Assembly (NCBI RefSeq): GCF_012395185.1
Contig: NZ_JAAZTU010000021.1
Span: 1 to 64,000 of the forward strand
DNA length: 64,000 nt
From: Vibrio aestuarianus
GTDB taxonomy: Bacteria; Pseudomonadota; Gammaproteobacteria; Enterobacterales; Vibrionaceae
Reading direction: 5' to 3'
Within the stretch, counting starts at the first letter, position 1, and the number at the start of each line of letters is the position of its first letter. Positions 1-8,168 of this stretch are shown in pieces. Under the pieces are notes generated by a model. That model had not been told where the DNA came from, searched no databases, and saw only the letters and a program-made list of their open reading frames with translations. Position numbers and translations under genes: made by a program.

Positions 1-169
1 ACCATGGGAATATTTTAATTTTTAAATGATTTTAATATTAAAAATCCATTAATTAAATGATAGGTGATTATATGAAAATTATACAAGAAAGATAAAAGAC
101 AAATTTAGCAAGTGTAATCACAGTTTCTAATTGACGCTGTATTATGAATTAATTGATATTATTATTTAT

Positions 170-196
170 AATGAGAGCTACAAAATAGCCCTCATT
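170..196 (-). terminator. Probable terminator of the fasciclin gene
   Basis: An 11-base inverted repeat with one mismatch and a 5-base loop lies just past the leftward stop codon of the fasciclin gene. The following sequence is A/T rich but lacks a clean T run, so termination strength is uncertain. Confidence 0.45.
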
Positions 197-209
197 AGAA
201 TATTTGTGA

Positions 210-704
210 TTATGGCAACAGTACGGTATCGATTACGTGAATCACACCATTACTCGCTTTGACATCAGCAGCAACGACATTTGCGTTATTTATCATCACA
301 CTATCGCCATCCAAGGTTATCTTAACCATTTGGCCTTGAGTTGTTCTAGCATTGTCCATTGTTATAACGTCAGCCGCCATTACTTTTCCAGAAACGACAT
401 GGTATGTAAGGATGGATACAAGCTTATCTTTGTTTTCTGGTTGCAATAGTGTCTCAACAGTGCCATTTGGAAGTTTAGCAAAAGCTTCATCCGTAGGAGC
501 AAAGATAGTGAATGGGCCTTCCCCTTTCAAAGTATCCACTAACCCAGCAGCCTTCACCGCTGTGACTAATGTATTAAAAGAACCATTTTCAACTGCAACA
601 TCAACAACATCCTTCTTCATACCGTGACCATCAGCATATGCTGTGAACGGAAATATTGCGGTTGCTACTACCAAAGAGAGTAAAGCGGCAATTTGTTTAA
701 ACAT
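210..704 (-). CDS. Secreted fasciclin (FAS1) domain protein
   Basis: The 164-residue product has a signal peptide (hydrophobic residues 6-22, likely cut after AYA at about residue 24) and then one complete FAS1 domain filling the rest. Typical FAS1 blocks are visible: [17 protein letters not shown], the H1-like block [17 protein letters not shown], and the H2-like end [13 protein letters not shown]. Small single-domain FAS1 proteins are exported and linked to adhesion or matrix functions in other bacteria; no specific role can be assigned here. An AAGGAA ribosome site sits 5-6 bases before the ATG. It appears monocistronic, downstream of guaC on the same strand but behind a terminator. Confidence 0.9.
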   Translation of the reverse strand: MFKQIAALLSLVVATAIFPFTAYADGHGMKKDVVDVAVENGSFNTLVTAVKAAGLVDTLKGEGPFTIFAPTDEAFAKLPNGTVETLLQPENKDKLVSILTYHVVSGKVMAADVITMDNARTTQGQMVKITLDGDSVMINNANVVAADVKASNGVIHVIDTVLLP

Positions 705-944
705 AGTATGTTCCTTCTTACGGTGTTTTTAGGTTTCGAAGCTTTTATACGGCTAATCAATCAAATCGATCATTAGTGCCGTTCTAACCTTGGGTATGTT
801 TGTTTTAATGTCGTGTATCATTAAGCAACCCTATCAAATCCCTTTGATAAAGGTATGCGCCCATGAACCGACGTGGCGATATTGCTAGTGTTTGAAGTTT
901 CAAGGTAGGAACGCCCCCAGACTAGCTGGGTGTTTCCTCTATAC

Positions 945-970
945 AAAAAAGGGCCGCTAAAAGCGACCCT
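945..970 (-). terminator. Terminator of guaC
   Basis: An AGGG-CGCT/AGCG-CCCT stem with one internal mismatch and a 3-base loop lies about 35 bases after the guaC stop. In the leftward direction it is followed by six T residues, a standard intrinsic terminator. Confidence 0.85.
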
Positions 971-1002
971 AAAACATTCGAATTTTCCAAAGTATCAGAA
1001 AT

Positions 1003-2046
1003 TTACTCTTTACCAAACAAGTTGTTCTCTTGCTCTCTCACGCGAATAAATGTTGTTCTCTTCGTTAGCTCTTTAAGCTTTGCTGCGCCTACATATGTAC
1101 ATGTTGAACGTACGCCACCTAACACATCTGAAATCGTATCGTGCACACTGCCACGATATGGCAATAGTACGGTTTTTCCTTCAGCCGCACGGTATTTTGC
1201 AACACCACCCGAGTGCTTCGCCATCGCTGACTGTGAAGACATGCCGTAGAACTTCATGTAGCTTACGCCATCTTTTTCAATAACTTCACCGCCAGATTGC
1301 TCATGCCCTGCTAGCATACCGCCAAGCATAACGAAATCAGCACCGCCACCGAACGCTTTCGATACATCACCGGCGCAAGTACAACCACCGTCGCCAATAA
1401 TGCAGCCACCTAAACCATGAGCTGCATCAGCACATTCAATGATCGCAGACAACTGTGGGTAGCCAACACCGGTCTTCACGCGAGTAGTACACACAGAACC
1501 AGGGCCAATTCCTACTTTAACAATATCTGCACCAGCAAGGATCAGTTCTTCAACCATATCCCCAGTTACAACATTACCTGCTGAGATCACTTTATCTGGG
1601 AATTGAGCACGAACACGTTGTACATAATCTACCAAGTGTTCTGAGTAACCGTTGGCAATATCGATACAGATGAAAATAAGGTCATCACTTAATGCCATGA
1701 TGTCTTTAGTTTTTTGGAAATCATTATCCGAGGTTCCTGTTGATACCATCACATGCTTAAGCGTGGCTTGATCAGCACCTTTGACAAACTCAGCCCAGTC
1801 CTCAACAGAATAGTGTTTATGAACCGCTGTCATTACATCGTGTTCAGCTAACGCTTTTGCCATAGCAAAGCTACCAACAGAGTCCATGTTTGCAGCAATC
1901 ACGGGCACGCCAGACCATTGACGCCCACTATGCTTGAATGTAAAATCGCGGGTTAAATTTACTTGAGAACGGCTTTTTAGTGTTGAACGCTTAGGGCGAA
2001 ACAGTACATCTTTGAAACCTAACTTAAGTTCTTGTTCGATACGCAT
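1003..2046 (-). CDS. guaC: GMP reductase
   Basis: The 347-residue protein matches the full length of E. coli-type GuaC, which converts GMP to IMP with NADPH in purine salvage. The IMPDH/GMPR signature [11 protein letters not shown] is present with the catalytic cysteine at residue 186, the same number as in E. coli. The substrate loops [11 protein letters not shown] near residue 53 and [30 protein letters not shown] are intact. It lacks the CBS domains of IMP dehydrogenase, which separates the two enzymes. An AAGGA site precedes the ATG by 8 bases. It is transcribed alone; an unusual promoter-hairpin arrangement lies 90-160 bases upstream. Confidence 0.97.
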   Translation of the reverse strand: MRIEQELKLGFKDVLFRPKRSTLKSRSQVNLTRDFTFKHSGRQWSGVPVIAANMDSVGSFAMAKALAEHDVMTAVHKHYSVEDWAEFVKGADQATLKHVMVSTGTSDNDFQKTKDIMALSDDLIFICIDIANGYSEHLVDYVQRVRAQFPDKVISAGNVVTGDMVEELILAGADIVKVGIGPGSVCTTRVKTGVGYPQLSAIIECADAAHGLGGCIIGDGGCTCAGDVSKAFGGGADFVMLGGMLAGHEQSGGEVIEKDGVSYMKFYGMSSQSAMAKHSGGVAKYRAAEGKTVLLPYRGSVHDTISDVLGGVRSTCTYVGAAKLKELTKRTTFIRVREQENNLFGKE

Positions 2047-2136
2047 TGTGCATTTCCTTGATTCATAAACTGTGTGTCACTTTCGCAAAGTGCGTAGTAA
2101 TCATGTTGGCAGACGAGATTACTGGCTTTCGGACAC

Positions 2137-2171
2137 AAAAAAACCGGAGCGTTGGCAGACGCTCCGGTTTT
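2137..2171 (-). terminator. Intrinsic-terminator-like hairpin in the guaC leader
   Basis: A perfect 13-bp stem (2140-2152 with 2159-2171) with a 6-base loop is followed, leftward, by a run of seven T. It lies upstream of guaC and not after any gene, so it could attenuate guaC or block read-through from the empty region to its right. The loop and flanks (gttggcagacg, 2151-2161) are repeated exactly at 2105-2115. Confidence 0.75.
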
Positions 2172-2175
2172 CAGC

Positions 2176-2203
2176 ATTATAGGTCGGGATTTCTTCTCGG
2201 CAA
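2176..2203 (-). promoter_or_regulatory. Probable guaC promoter
   Basis: Leftward, TTGCCG (2198-2203) is separated by 16 bases from a perfect TATAAT (2176-2181). The predicted start, near 2169, falls inside the first arm of the terminator-like hairpin, so the guaC mRNA would begin within or at that stem. Confidence 0.6.
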
Positions 2204-2560
2204 GTCTGATATTTTATTTTTTTTTATGGTACTATATCGAAACTTTCATATCCGGTAGATTTGAATACTCCCTAGCAAAAACCATAAAATATATCCCCTT
2301 ATTTTTCATAAAGTTAAATAAAAAACTCACTCCACCATCGAATCCCACCAGCTAAGCAATCGATTACCAAACAGTATTCAACTAAAAATATGTGACCAAT
2401 ATCACCCCAAAATGGGATTTTAATAGACACTTTTAACGTTATTTTTTTTCAAAAAATAGTATAAAAATTTAAAGCCCAGTCTAGAAAACGTACTAACACC
2501 CACCCATCCATTAATAAACCCCCATAAAACGCATTACTCATTCAACAAGGTTATAGTTAG
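2204..2560. other. Gene-free A/T-rich intergenic region
   Basis: This stretch lies between the PAS gene and the guaC promoter. It contains a T run of about ten bases near 2216-2225 and otherwise low-complexity A/T-rich sequence. I see no convincing ORF or RNA in it. Confidence 0.5.
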
Positions 2561-3001
2561 TCAATGATTAACTTTCAATGACGCTAGTGCTTCTGCTGTT
2601 GCATCTTGTATCGAGAGAAAAAGAGAGTTGATTTTTCCTGTTGGTGTACGCATAGGATTTAGTGTAATGCTCTGATACATAAATTCTGCTTGTTGGGTTA
2701 CAGGGCGAACATTGCGACATTTAAATAAATAGGGGCGTTGCTGCCACGTGATAAAACTGCGACAACCAAGATCATATACCGGTTTTGTTTTTAGCTTGAA
2801 CCACTCACAGGGGATCTCTGGAAATAATTCAAATATCGATTTACCAATAGCATCATGAGACTGTACACCGCTGTGGTGTGTCATAAAGCCATTCCAGACT
2901 TGTACTTGATAATCTCTATCTATGACCACTAAGCCCATATCGACATTCTGTACCATGTCCACCATCCAGTGGAATTGCTCAAATTCAGCAGGAAGATTCA
3001 T
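2561..3001 (-). CDS. Single PAS-domain protein
   Basis: The 146-residue soluble protein consists of one PAS-like sensor fold. The segment from about residue 22, GLVVIDRDYQVQVWNGFMTHHSG followed by IGKSIFELFPE, is a standard PAS N-terminal half. There is no output domain. The ATG lies 2 bases after the stop of the REC-CheC gene, so the two are almost certainly one operon, transcribed leftward. The pair suggests a signalling module in which the PAS protein senses a ligand or redox state or acts as a partner of the response regulator. Partner and ligand are unknown. Confidence 0.8.
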   Translation of the reverse strand: MNLPAEFEQFHWMVDMVQNVDMGLVVIDRDYQVQVWNGFMTHHSGVQSHDAIGKSIFELFPEIPCEWFKLKTKPVYDLGCRSFITWQQRPYLFKCRNVRPVTQQAEFMYQSITLNPMRTPTGKINSLFLSIQDATAEALASLKVNH

Positions 3002-3003
3002 CG

Positions 3004-4008
3004 CTAAAAGTCCTCCATAAGATAAGCGAGTTTGTTGTCTAGCAGTGGAAGCGACTCATCGACAAACATAAATAGTAAATCACAACGAATTGATGTCTGA
3101 TCAATATTATAACTGACTTCAAATGTCATGGTCTTCTTAAACGTTCCCGCGGTAGATTGGATGATTGAATCAATGGAGATATGCTGCCCAAGCAGTACTG
3201 GAGAGCTTTGAAAGAATCGCACCTCTGATTGTTCGCCCAGTCCATTTAAGAAGGAACCAACCAATATATTTGACACATCCATTAGCAATTCTAGCTCTTC
3301 AAGTTCTTCACTATCAGCAGGCACTTTCATTAATTTTTTGAGATCAGACACACTAGAATCACTAAGCAAAACTAATGCCTCCCCAGCAATACCTTCGCCA
3401 CTAAACCCCTGACAAACTCCTGATACCTGGTCGTTCTCTGCTAAGTCACGTAATGCCATGTGCAGTTCGCTGACTTCAAAAATATTGACGTTTGGTAACG
3501 GTAAATGGACAAAAACATCAAAATGTCGAGCTAATGCATCTGCGGCTCGCCCAATCGAAACGTTAGCCACTTCCATATAGATATCTCGGCGCTTCAGTAT
3601 CGGTAGATCGATAGAGACAGGGGTTACCATACGTGGTTGTGTTGCTGGCTCTACGAGCTCTCTCAATACATCATTTAGGGCGTTTTTATCGATTGGCTTT
3701 TGGATAAAAGCGCGAGCGCCTAATGCCATAACTCGCTCTTTGGCTTTAGGCTGAATATCACCAGAAACAACTACGACAGGCGTTGTCATGCCTCTGCGCT
3801 GCATTTCCTCAAGCGTGCCGTAGCCATCAAGTTCCGGCATTGTTAAATCTAGGAACATTAATTTGAAGTCATGTTCTTCAAGATTCTTGATTCCATCTAA
3901 GCCATGTATTGCGAAGGTGATATCAGCGTTAAGAGACGCTGGAAGTGAACGCGCCATCTGCTTACGTGCTAATGCAGAGTCATCACAGATGAGTACGGGG
4001 AAAGACAT
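3004..4008 (-). CDS. Response regulator with C-terminal CheC-like phosphatase domain
   Basis: The 334-residue protein starts with a receiver domain (residues 1-120): acidic pair D9-D10, phospho-acceptor D54 in MFLDLTMPELDGY, and lysine in FIQKPI near residue 110. Residues about 140-334 resemble CheC/CheX proteins, with the helical segment EELELLMDVSNILVGSFLNGLGEQ. CheC proteins remove phosphate from CheY, so this could be a phosphorylation-controlled CheY phosphatase. It is the first gene of a two-gene operon with the PAS protein. No standard DNA-binding output is present. Confidence 0.85.
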   Translation of the reverse strand: MSFPVLICDDSALARKQMARSLPASLNADITFAIHGLDGIKNLEEHDFKLMFLDLTMPELDGYGTLEEMQRRGMTTPVVVVSGDIQPKAKERVMALGARAFIQKPIDKNALNDVLRELVEPATQPRMVTPVSIDLPILKRRDIYMEVANVSIGRAADALARHFDVFVHLPLPNVNIFEVSELHMALRDLAENDQVSGVCQGFSGEGIAGEALVLLSDSSVSDLKKLMKVPADSEELEELELLMDVSNILVGSFLNGLGEQSEVRFFQSSPVLLGQHISIDSIIQSTAGTFKKTMTFEVSYNIDQTSIRCDLLFMFVDESLPLLDNKLAYLMEDF

Positions 4009-4140
4009 GTAATCACCTTAATGTCTATTAATTCAATAAATAGAGTGTATACCTAAACCTTAGGTATATGCGAGTTGCGCAAAAAATTAATTCAAAATGG
4101 GGAGTATATCGGTTAGAGCTTTAGGATAGAAACCGCCACA

Positions 4141-4380
4141 TTAAAGTGACGGCCACAGAGTCAAAACGATGATGCGCAGTACAACAGCAAAGACGATAAA
4201 TGAAATGCCCAACCGGTACCATTTATATTCTGCGATAGTCATCGGTATGCGCCGATAGAACATCGTCACCACCCCCTTCCAATCATGGCTACGCTTGCCA
4301 TATTGAGTGATGCTAGTTAAAACAAAAATAATACCAAGCAGCAATATCCCTTTTTCCGCCCAGAACAATCCAACTTCCAT
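4141..4380 (-). CDS. Small membrane protein, unknown function
   Basis: The 79-residue product has two hydrophobic segments (about residues 8-24 and 57-76) joined by a basic cytoplasmic-looking stretch (YGKRSHDWKGV, YRRIP). I do not recognise the family. It is on the same strand as the REC-CheC operon but separated by about 130 bases including that operon's promoter region. Length, membrane pattern and ordinary codon use support a real gene. Confidence 0.6.
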   Translation of the reverse strand: MEVGLFWAEKGILLLGIIFVLTSITQYGKRSHDWKGVVTMFYRRIPMTIAEYKWYRLGISFIVFAVVLRIIVLTLWPSL

Positions 4381-4478
4381 TTAGCTTCCCTCACTCATTG
4401 GTAACTCACAATGCTAATGAGTTTATACGTAAAACAACCAAAGCTCTGTTGGACAAAAGTCGAATAATGGCGATAAAA

Positions 4479-4502
4479 AAGGGCTTTACTGAAAAAGCCC
4501 TT
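4479..4502 (-). terminator. Terminator of the 118-residue membrane protein gene
   Basis: A 9-bp stem (aagggcttt / aaagccctt) with a 6-base loop is followed leftward by a T run, 37 bases after the stop. Confidence 0.85.
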
Positions 4503-4538
4503 GTTCTACATTGATACTCAAATCTTAAACAGTGACGA

Positions 4539-4895
4539 TTATACCTGAGTAGAAAGCTTAGGCGTTGGCGTCTTTTTATCTCGATAGCTGAACCAAATAT
4601 AAGTTACAACGATAGAGAAAAACATGTATGACAAAGCAAACACGATAGGAGACGTTATCAAATCAGCCGACACTCCCCACATTACACCCACAACAGTGAC
4701 GGAAAGTTTGGCGAATAGGCCGCAAATTAATAGAAATAGCGCGAATTCTGGCACTCTAGTGCTTCTGAAGGCAAACCAGTAACAGGTGCCTACCGCTAAG
4801 GAAGATACATACAAGCCGAGTAAAAAGGAGTGGAAGTGTTCCGCAGAAGCAACACCTGCAGATACAGACGCTATCAAAATTAATATCAGTTTCAT
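4539..4895 (-). CDS. Small membrane protein with four hydrophobic segments, unknown function
   Basis: The 118-residue protein has about four membrane-spanning segments: residues 2-17, 24-43, 50-72 and 82-104. A short polar tail follows (YRDKKTPTPK). The first segment could be an uncleaved or cleaved signal (SAGVASAEH). I do not recognise a named family. It has its own terminator, and a long A/T-rich region upstream, so it is probably monocistronic. Confidence 0.65.
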   Translation of the reverse strand: MKLILILIASVSAGVASAEHFHSFLLGLYVSSLAVGTCYWFAFRSTRVPEFALFLLICGLFAKLSVTVVGVMWGVSADLITSPIVFALSYMFFSIVVTYIWFSYRDKKTPTPKLSTQV

Positions 4896-5264
4896 GCTAT
4901 AAACCTCTTTTTAATAAAAAAGCATCCGTTCATTTTTGAAATCTCATTTTGCGTATATTCTCCTCTATTCACCAATAATATCAAGTTCAAATATTGAACA
5001 ATTTTGCTTGTGACGGGCGACAAAATACAATTGTTAATCAATAGTTAACGATCAAATGCACGCGAAATTAGGTGTAACAATGCATTACATAGATAAAAGC
5101 ATCAAAATGGAACAAATGGTAACAAAATATTAACCGTTGAGATTTTTTCGCTAAAATTAGAATTTTGTGAGACAAACACATAAATAACAAAGTACATAAT
5201 CAATCATTGATGTGTTCAACTGATTTGCGTTTTTCAGCGGGAGCGTGGAGCCGTAAGCAGAACC
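4896..5264. other. Intergenic region between arfA and the 118-residue gene
   Basis: About 370 bases of A/T-rich sequence with several short gttaac/gtaac motifs. It must hold the promoter of the leftward membrane protein gene. I see no additional gene. Confidence 0.5.
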
Positions 5265-5280
5265 TTATTCAAAAATAACT

Positions 5281-5514
5281 TCAAGCAACTTTTGAGTAAA
5301 GCTCTCTACCCGAGTACTTTTCTTTACGGCTGTAGCTTCCTTTGCCTTTCTTCGCTTTTTCAACTCGCATTCTAAATAGCTGGCTTGTGACCACTGCTTT
5401 GAGCGCATTATCTTTAATTTGTCCACGGCCGAGCTCTGCGTCCGAAATTTGATTATCTTCAAAACATAACTGATTGGTTTTGCAACTCATTCGTTTGTTT
5501 TTTTTGTTTTTCAT
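5281..5514 (-). CDS. arfA: Alternative ribosome-rescue factor A
   Basis: Residues 28-70 closely match Arf[31 protein letters not shown] and the basic SRKEKYSGR tail. ArfA recruits release factor 2 to ribosomes stalled on mRNAs lacking a stop codon, backing up tmRNA. A strong GGAGG site 5-6 bases before the ATG at 5514 fixes the start and gives an N-terminal extension of about 27 residues compared with E. coli. The protein stops right after the basic region; the hydrophobic C-terminal tail of E. coli full-length ArfA, which destabilises it, is absent. An 8-base inverted repeat (5249-5256 / 5324-5331) brackets the stop codon. Confidence 0.85.
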   Translation of the reverse strand: MKNKKNKRMSCKTNQLCFEDNQISDAELGRGQIKDNALKAVVTSQLFRMRVEKAKKGKGSYSRKEKYSGRELYSKVA

Positions 5515-5889
5515 ATTGCCTCCATTAAAGACAAAGAGTGAACGATAGTGGTGGCGATTTTGCTCTAAAAACCACCACTGTCAATCACAAATTTTGTTGC
5601 TGACGATTTGAATAATTGAGCCCATTTCAAATACGGTTGCAGTAAAATGCCAAATGGAGCATAAAACATGACTATTTTTTGGAAAGTTTTTCGAGATTTG
5701 TCTAGTTATGATTGACAAGATAAAAGTTTAAACTAGACTTTGCCGTAGCTAGAAAGCAGTTCGTTGTATACAAATACGTTTCGTTGGATTACTTGTAACT
5801 CCCCCGTCGTGTCGTACGCAATAGCAATCTACTTTTCCACGCTATCCGCGCCGTAATCGGCTGTAAAAATTTTTCATTAGGATATTAAA
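5515..5889 (+). promoter_or_regulatory. Cold-shock gene promoter and long 5' leader
   Basis: TTGACA (5712-5717), 16 bases, then TAGACT (5734-5739) form a good sigma-70 promoter. The predicted start near 5746 gives an untranslated leader of about 145 bases before the cold-shock ATG, the long leader typical of cspA mRNAs, whose folding acts as a thermosensor in E. coli. The part from 5515 to about 5700 holds the arfA promoter region and no gene. Confidence 0.7.
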
Positions 5890-6099
5890 ATGTCTAACAC
5901 AGTTACTGGTACAGTAAAATGGTTCAACGAAACTAAAGGCTTCGGCTTCATTCAACAAGAAAACGGCCCAGACGTTTTCGCTCACTTCAGCGCAATCAAA
6001 GGTGACGGTTTCCGTACTCTTGCTGAAGGTCAAAAAGTTGAGTTTGAAGTATCTCAAGGTCAAAAAGGCCCTCAAGCTGACAACATCCGCCTAGTATAA
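5890..6099 (+). CDS. cspA: Cold-shock protein, CspA family
   Basis: The 69-residue protein is one cold-shock domain. RNP1 (KGFGFI) and RNP2 (VFAHF) nucleic-acid binding motifs and the conserved GTVKWFN start are all present. CspA-type proteins bind single-stranded RNA and melt secondary structure after cold shock. The gene stands alone with its own promoter, long leader and terminator. The symbol follows the family; which Vibrio csp paralogue this is cannot be told from one window. Confidence 0.95.
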   Translation: MSNTVTGTVKWFNETKGFGFIQQENGPDVFAHFSAIKGDGFRTLAEGQKVEFEVSQGQKGPQADNIRLV

Positions 6100-6117
6100 T
6101 TTCTTACTAAGTATTCT

Positions 6118-6152
6118 AATAGCCAGCATCTTGCTGGCTATTTTCGTTTTTG
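6118..6152 (+). terminator. Terminator of the cold-shock gene
   Basis: A perfect 11-bp stem (6118-6128 / 6132-6142) with a 3-base loop is followed by ttttcgttttt, 19 bases after the stop. Confidence 0.9.
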
Positions 6153-6171
6153 TCTCTCAGAAATCATTACC

Positions 6172-6714
6172 ATGGCCCTCAAACCAACTATCTATAAATT
6201 TCGTATCTCGCTCACTGATATCAACCGTGATCACTATGATTCTCTCAATCTGACTATTGCTCAGCATCCTTCAGAAAATAACGAGCGCATGATCGCACGC
6301 ATTTTAGCTTTTTGCCTCAATGCCACGCCAGAGTTGATGTTTACTAAAGGTTTATCATCCATCGAAGAACCCGACATCTGGCTAAAGTCTTTAGATGACC
6401 AAATCCAGTTATGGCTAGAAGTCGGTGAACCTGATGCCGATCGCGTCAAAAAAGCAACTCGCCTAGCCAAGCAAGTAAAAATCTATAGCTTCAACACTAA
6501 ATCGAATGTTTGGTGGGAACAAAACAAAGGCAAATTTGGTTATCTCAACGTCGATGTTATTCGCTTTGAAGCAGAATCAATTGAAAAACTGGCATCAACT
6601 CTCACACGAGGAATGGAACTCTCTGTGATGATCAGCGGATCTTCCATTTTCGTCGATGGAGAAAACGGCTCACATGAAATTGTGTGGCAAGAATTACAAA
6701 TTAAGAGCGCTTGA
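6172..6714 (+). CDS. yaeQ: YaeQ family protein
   Basis: The 180-residue protein matches YaeQ over its full length: MALKPTIYKFRISLTDINRDHYD at the start, NERMIARILAFCLNA, and GEPDADRVKKATRLAKQV in the middle. YaeQ has a nuclease-like (PD-(D/E)XK-type) fold; its biochemical role is not settled, and it was once reported to compensate for loss of RfaH. It follows the cold-shock terminator closely, so it probably has its own weak promoter or depends on read-through. It converges with hmp. Confidence 0.9.
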   Translation: MALKPTIYKFRISLTDINRDHYDSLNLTIAQHPSENNERMIARILAFCLNATPELMFTKGLSSIEEPDIWLKSLDDQIQLWLEVGEPDADRVKKATRLAKQVKIYSFNTKSNVWWEQNKGKFGYLNVDVIRFEAESIEKLASTLTRGMELSVMISGSSIFVDGENGSHEIVWQELQIKSA

Positions 6715-6745
6715 TGGCGTCTATTGACGCTCATTATCTGTGATA

Positions 6746-6767
6746 TCAAGGCTCTTTCGAGCCTTGA
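6746..6767. terminator. Hairpin between convergent yaeQ and hmp
   Basis: A perfect 9-bp stem (tcaaggctc / gagccttga) with a 4-base loop sits between the two stop codons. Neither side has a strong T run, but the position suggests a shared terminator. Confidence 0.55.
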
Positions 6768-6780
6768 ACATTATGGTGAT

Positions 6781-7959
6781 TTACAAGTTAGCGTGAGGGC
6801 CAAAAACTTCATAGTGAATACGAGATTTATCAACACCTAGGCTTTCTAACTGCTCAACAATAAACTGCATAAATCCAATTGGCCCACAAACATAGAAATC
6901 ACCATTTTGTAGTGGCAACGGCACTTTATCCAACTGCATGTGCCCATTTCCTTCAACCGATGAATCGCTATTTAGATACCAAACCTTTTGTTTCCAATCA
7001 TTGGCCTCGATCAACTTTGCCGTCTCACTAATAAACGAGTGTTGCTCAGGGCTGTTGCAAGCATGTAAGTAGGTTACGTCACGCTTTTTGACCTGAGCAA
7101 AGTGTTGCAACATCGCTTGCATTGGCGTCGCGCCAATTCCCGCAGAAATCAATACCACAGGTGCTTCACGTTCTACGTAGAAAAAGTCTCCCGCTGGCGC
7201 ATACAATTTCACACTATCTCCCACACACAATTCATCGTGCAAATAATTCGATACAATACCAGCATGTTGCGTATCAAAGCCTTCTCGCTTGACTGAAATT
7301 CGGTAGTTCTTACCATTTGATTTTTGTGACAACGAATACTGGCGGATTTCCTTATATTGAGATGACTCCGGTTTCACTTCTATACCTATGTACTGCCCCG
7401 CTTGGTAATCTAATACGCTTTCTTTATCGGTGGGGGCAAAGATAAAACTCGTCACCAATTCCGATTCTTTTACTTTCTCTTGAACGATAAACTCGCGTGC
7501 ATTTTCCCAACCACCTAACGCTTGTTTACGTTGTAAGTACAACTCGCCTTCCCGAGAAATAAATACTTGAGCTAAAAACAGGTAGGCAGCAGTCCAAGCT
7601 TCTTCAACTTCACTCGTAAAAGCTTCACTGGCAAGTTCTCGTAATGTTTCGATCAGGTGAAGACCAACAATTTGGTAATGATCAGGTTGAATATTAAAGC
7701 TAGTGTGCTTGTGAGCAATTCGCTCCACAGCACTGGTCAACACCGCTAGGTTATCAATGTTTTTTGCATAAGCGGCAATAGCCTCAAACAAAGCGACGCT
7801 CTGACGACCCGTTTGTTGATGCGACATATTAAAAATATCTTTCAGCTCAGGGTTATGTGAAAACATTCGTTCATAGAAATGTTTGGTTAAGGAAGGGCCT
7901 GCTGATTCAAGCAGTGGTATGGTACTTTTGATAATGCCGATGTGATGGTCGTTGAGCAT
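6781..7959 (-). CDS. hmp: Flavohaemoglobin, nitric oxide dioxygenase
   Basis: The 392-residue cytoplasmic protein has a globin domain (1-138) with proximal haem ligand H85 and distal-pocket Y29 and F43, an FAD domain (about 150-255; RQYSLS) and an NAD domain (about 260-392; ISAGIGATPM, CGPIGFM). It oxidises NO to nitrate with O2 and NAD(P)H. It is divergent from norR. The intergenic region carries a sigma-54 promoter directed at hmp and two NorR-type sites, so NO-dependent control by NorR is very likely, as reported for Vibrio fischeri. Confidence 0.97.
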   Translation of the reverse strand: MLNDHHIGIIKSTIPLLESAGPSLTKHFYERMFSHNPELKDIFNMSHQQTGRQSVALFEAIAAYAKNIDNLAVLTSAVERIAHKHTSFNIQPDHYQIVGLHLIETLRELASEAFTSEVEEAWTAAYLFLAQVFISREGELYLQRKQALGGWENAREFIVQEKVKESELVTSFIFAPTDKESVLDYQAGQYIGIEVKPESSQYKEIRQYSLSQKSNGKNYRISVKREGFDTQHAGIVSNYLHDELCVGDSVKLYAPAGDFFYVEREAPVVLISAGIGATPMQAMLQHFAQVKKRDVTYLHACNSPEQHSFISETAKLIEANDWKQKVWYLNSDSSVEGNGHMQLDKVPLPLQNGDFYVCGPIGFMQFIVEQLESLGVDKSRIHYEVFGPHANL

Positions 7960-8025
7960 GACTGAAATTCTCCTCAGATTTTATTTTTTGTTATTTATAA
8001 GATGATGTTTTTCACTTTCATCTAA

Positions 8026-8043
8026 TTGCACAACACGTGCCAA
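8026..8043 (-). promoter_or_regulatory. Sigma-54 promoter of hmp
   Basis: Leftward the sequence reads TTGGCACGTGTTGTGCAA, with GG and GC exactly 10 bases apart, the required -24/-12 spacing. The predicted start, near 8016, lies about 57 bases upstream of the hmp ATG. NorR is a sigma-54 activator, which fits its divergent neighbour. Confidence 0.85.
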
Positions 8044-8097
8044 ATCATATGTCATTGATTTTAATAAAAATAGCACCAAAAAACCTTAAGCAAACAG

Positions 8098-8131
8098 GTC
8101 AATAAAACCCTTTTAAATAGGTCATATTGAC
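8098..8131. promoter_or_regulatory. Two NorR-type enhancer sites
   Basis: GT-N7-AC cores, the known NorR recognition pattern, occur at 8098-8108 and 8121-8131, spaced 23 bases apart. They lie 80-115 bases upstream of the predicted hmp start, a usual enhancer distance, and directly before norR, so they may also mediate autoregulation. Confidence 0.7.
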
Positions 8132-8168
8132 ACTACAATATCAGAAAAACATCACAAATATTATTTCT

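Noticed and set aside
5265-5462. A second small frame overlapping arfA on the same strand
   Set aside because: The arfA frame has clear family similarity and a perfect ribosome site; this one has neither.
5842-6075. A 77-codon open frame opposite the cold-shock gene
   Set aside because: It is antisense to a strongly conserved cold-shock domain and is an expected shadow.
8127-8168. TTG start for norR
   Set aside because: It would overlap a NorR site and adds residues absent from other NorR proteins; the ATG at 8169 is preferred.
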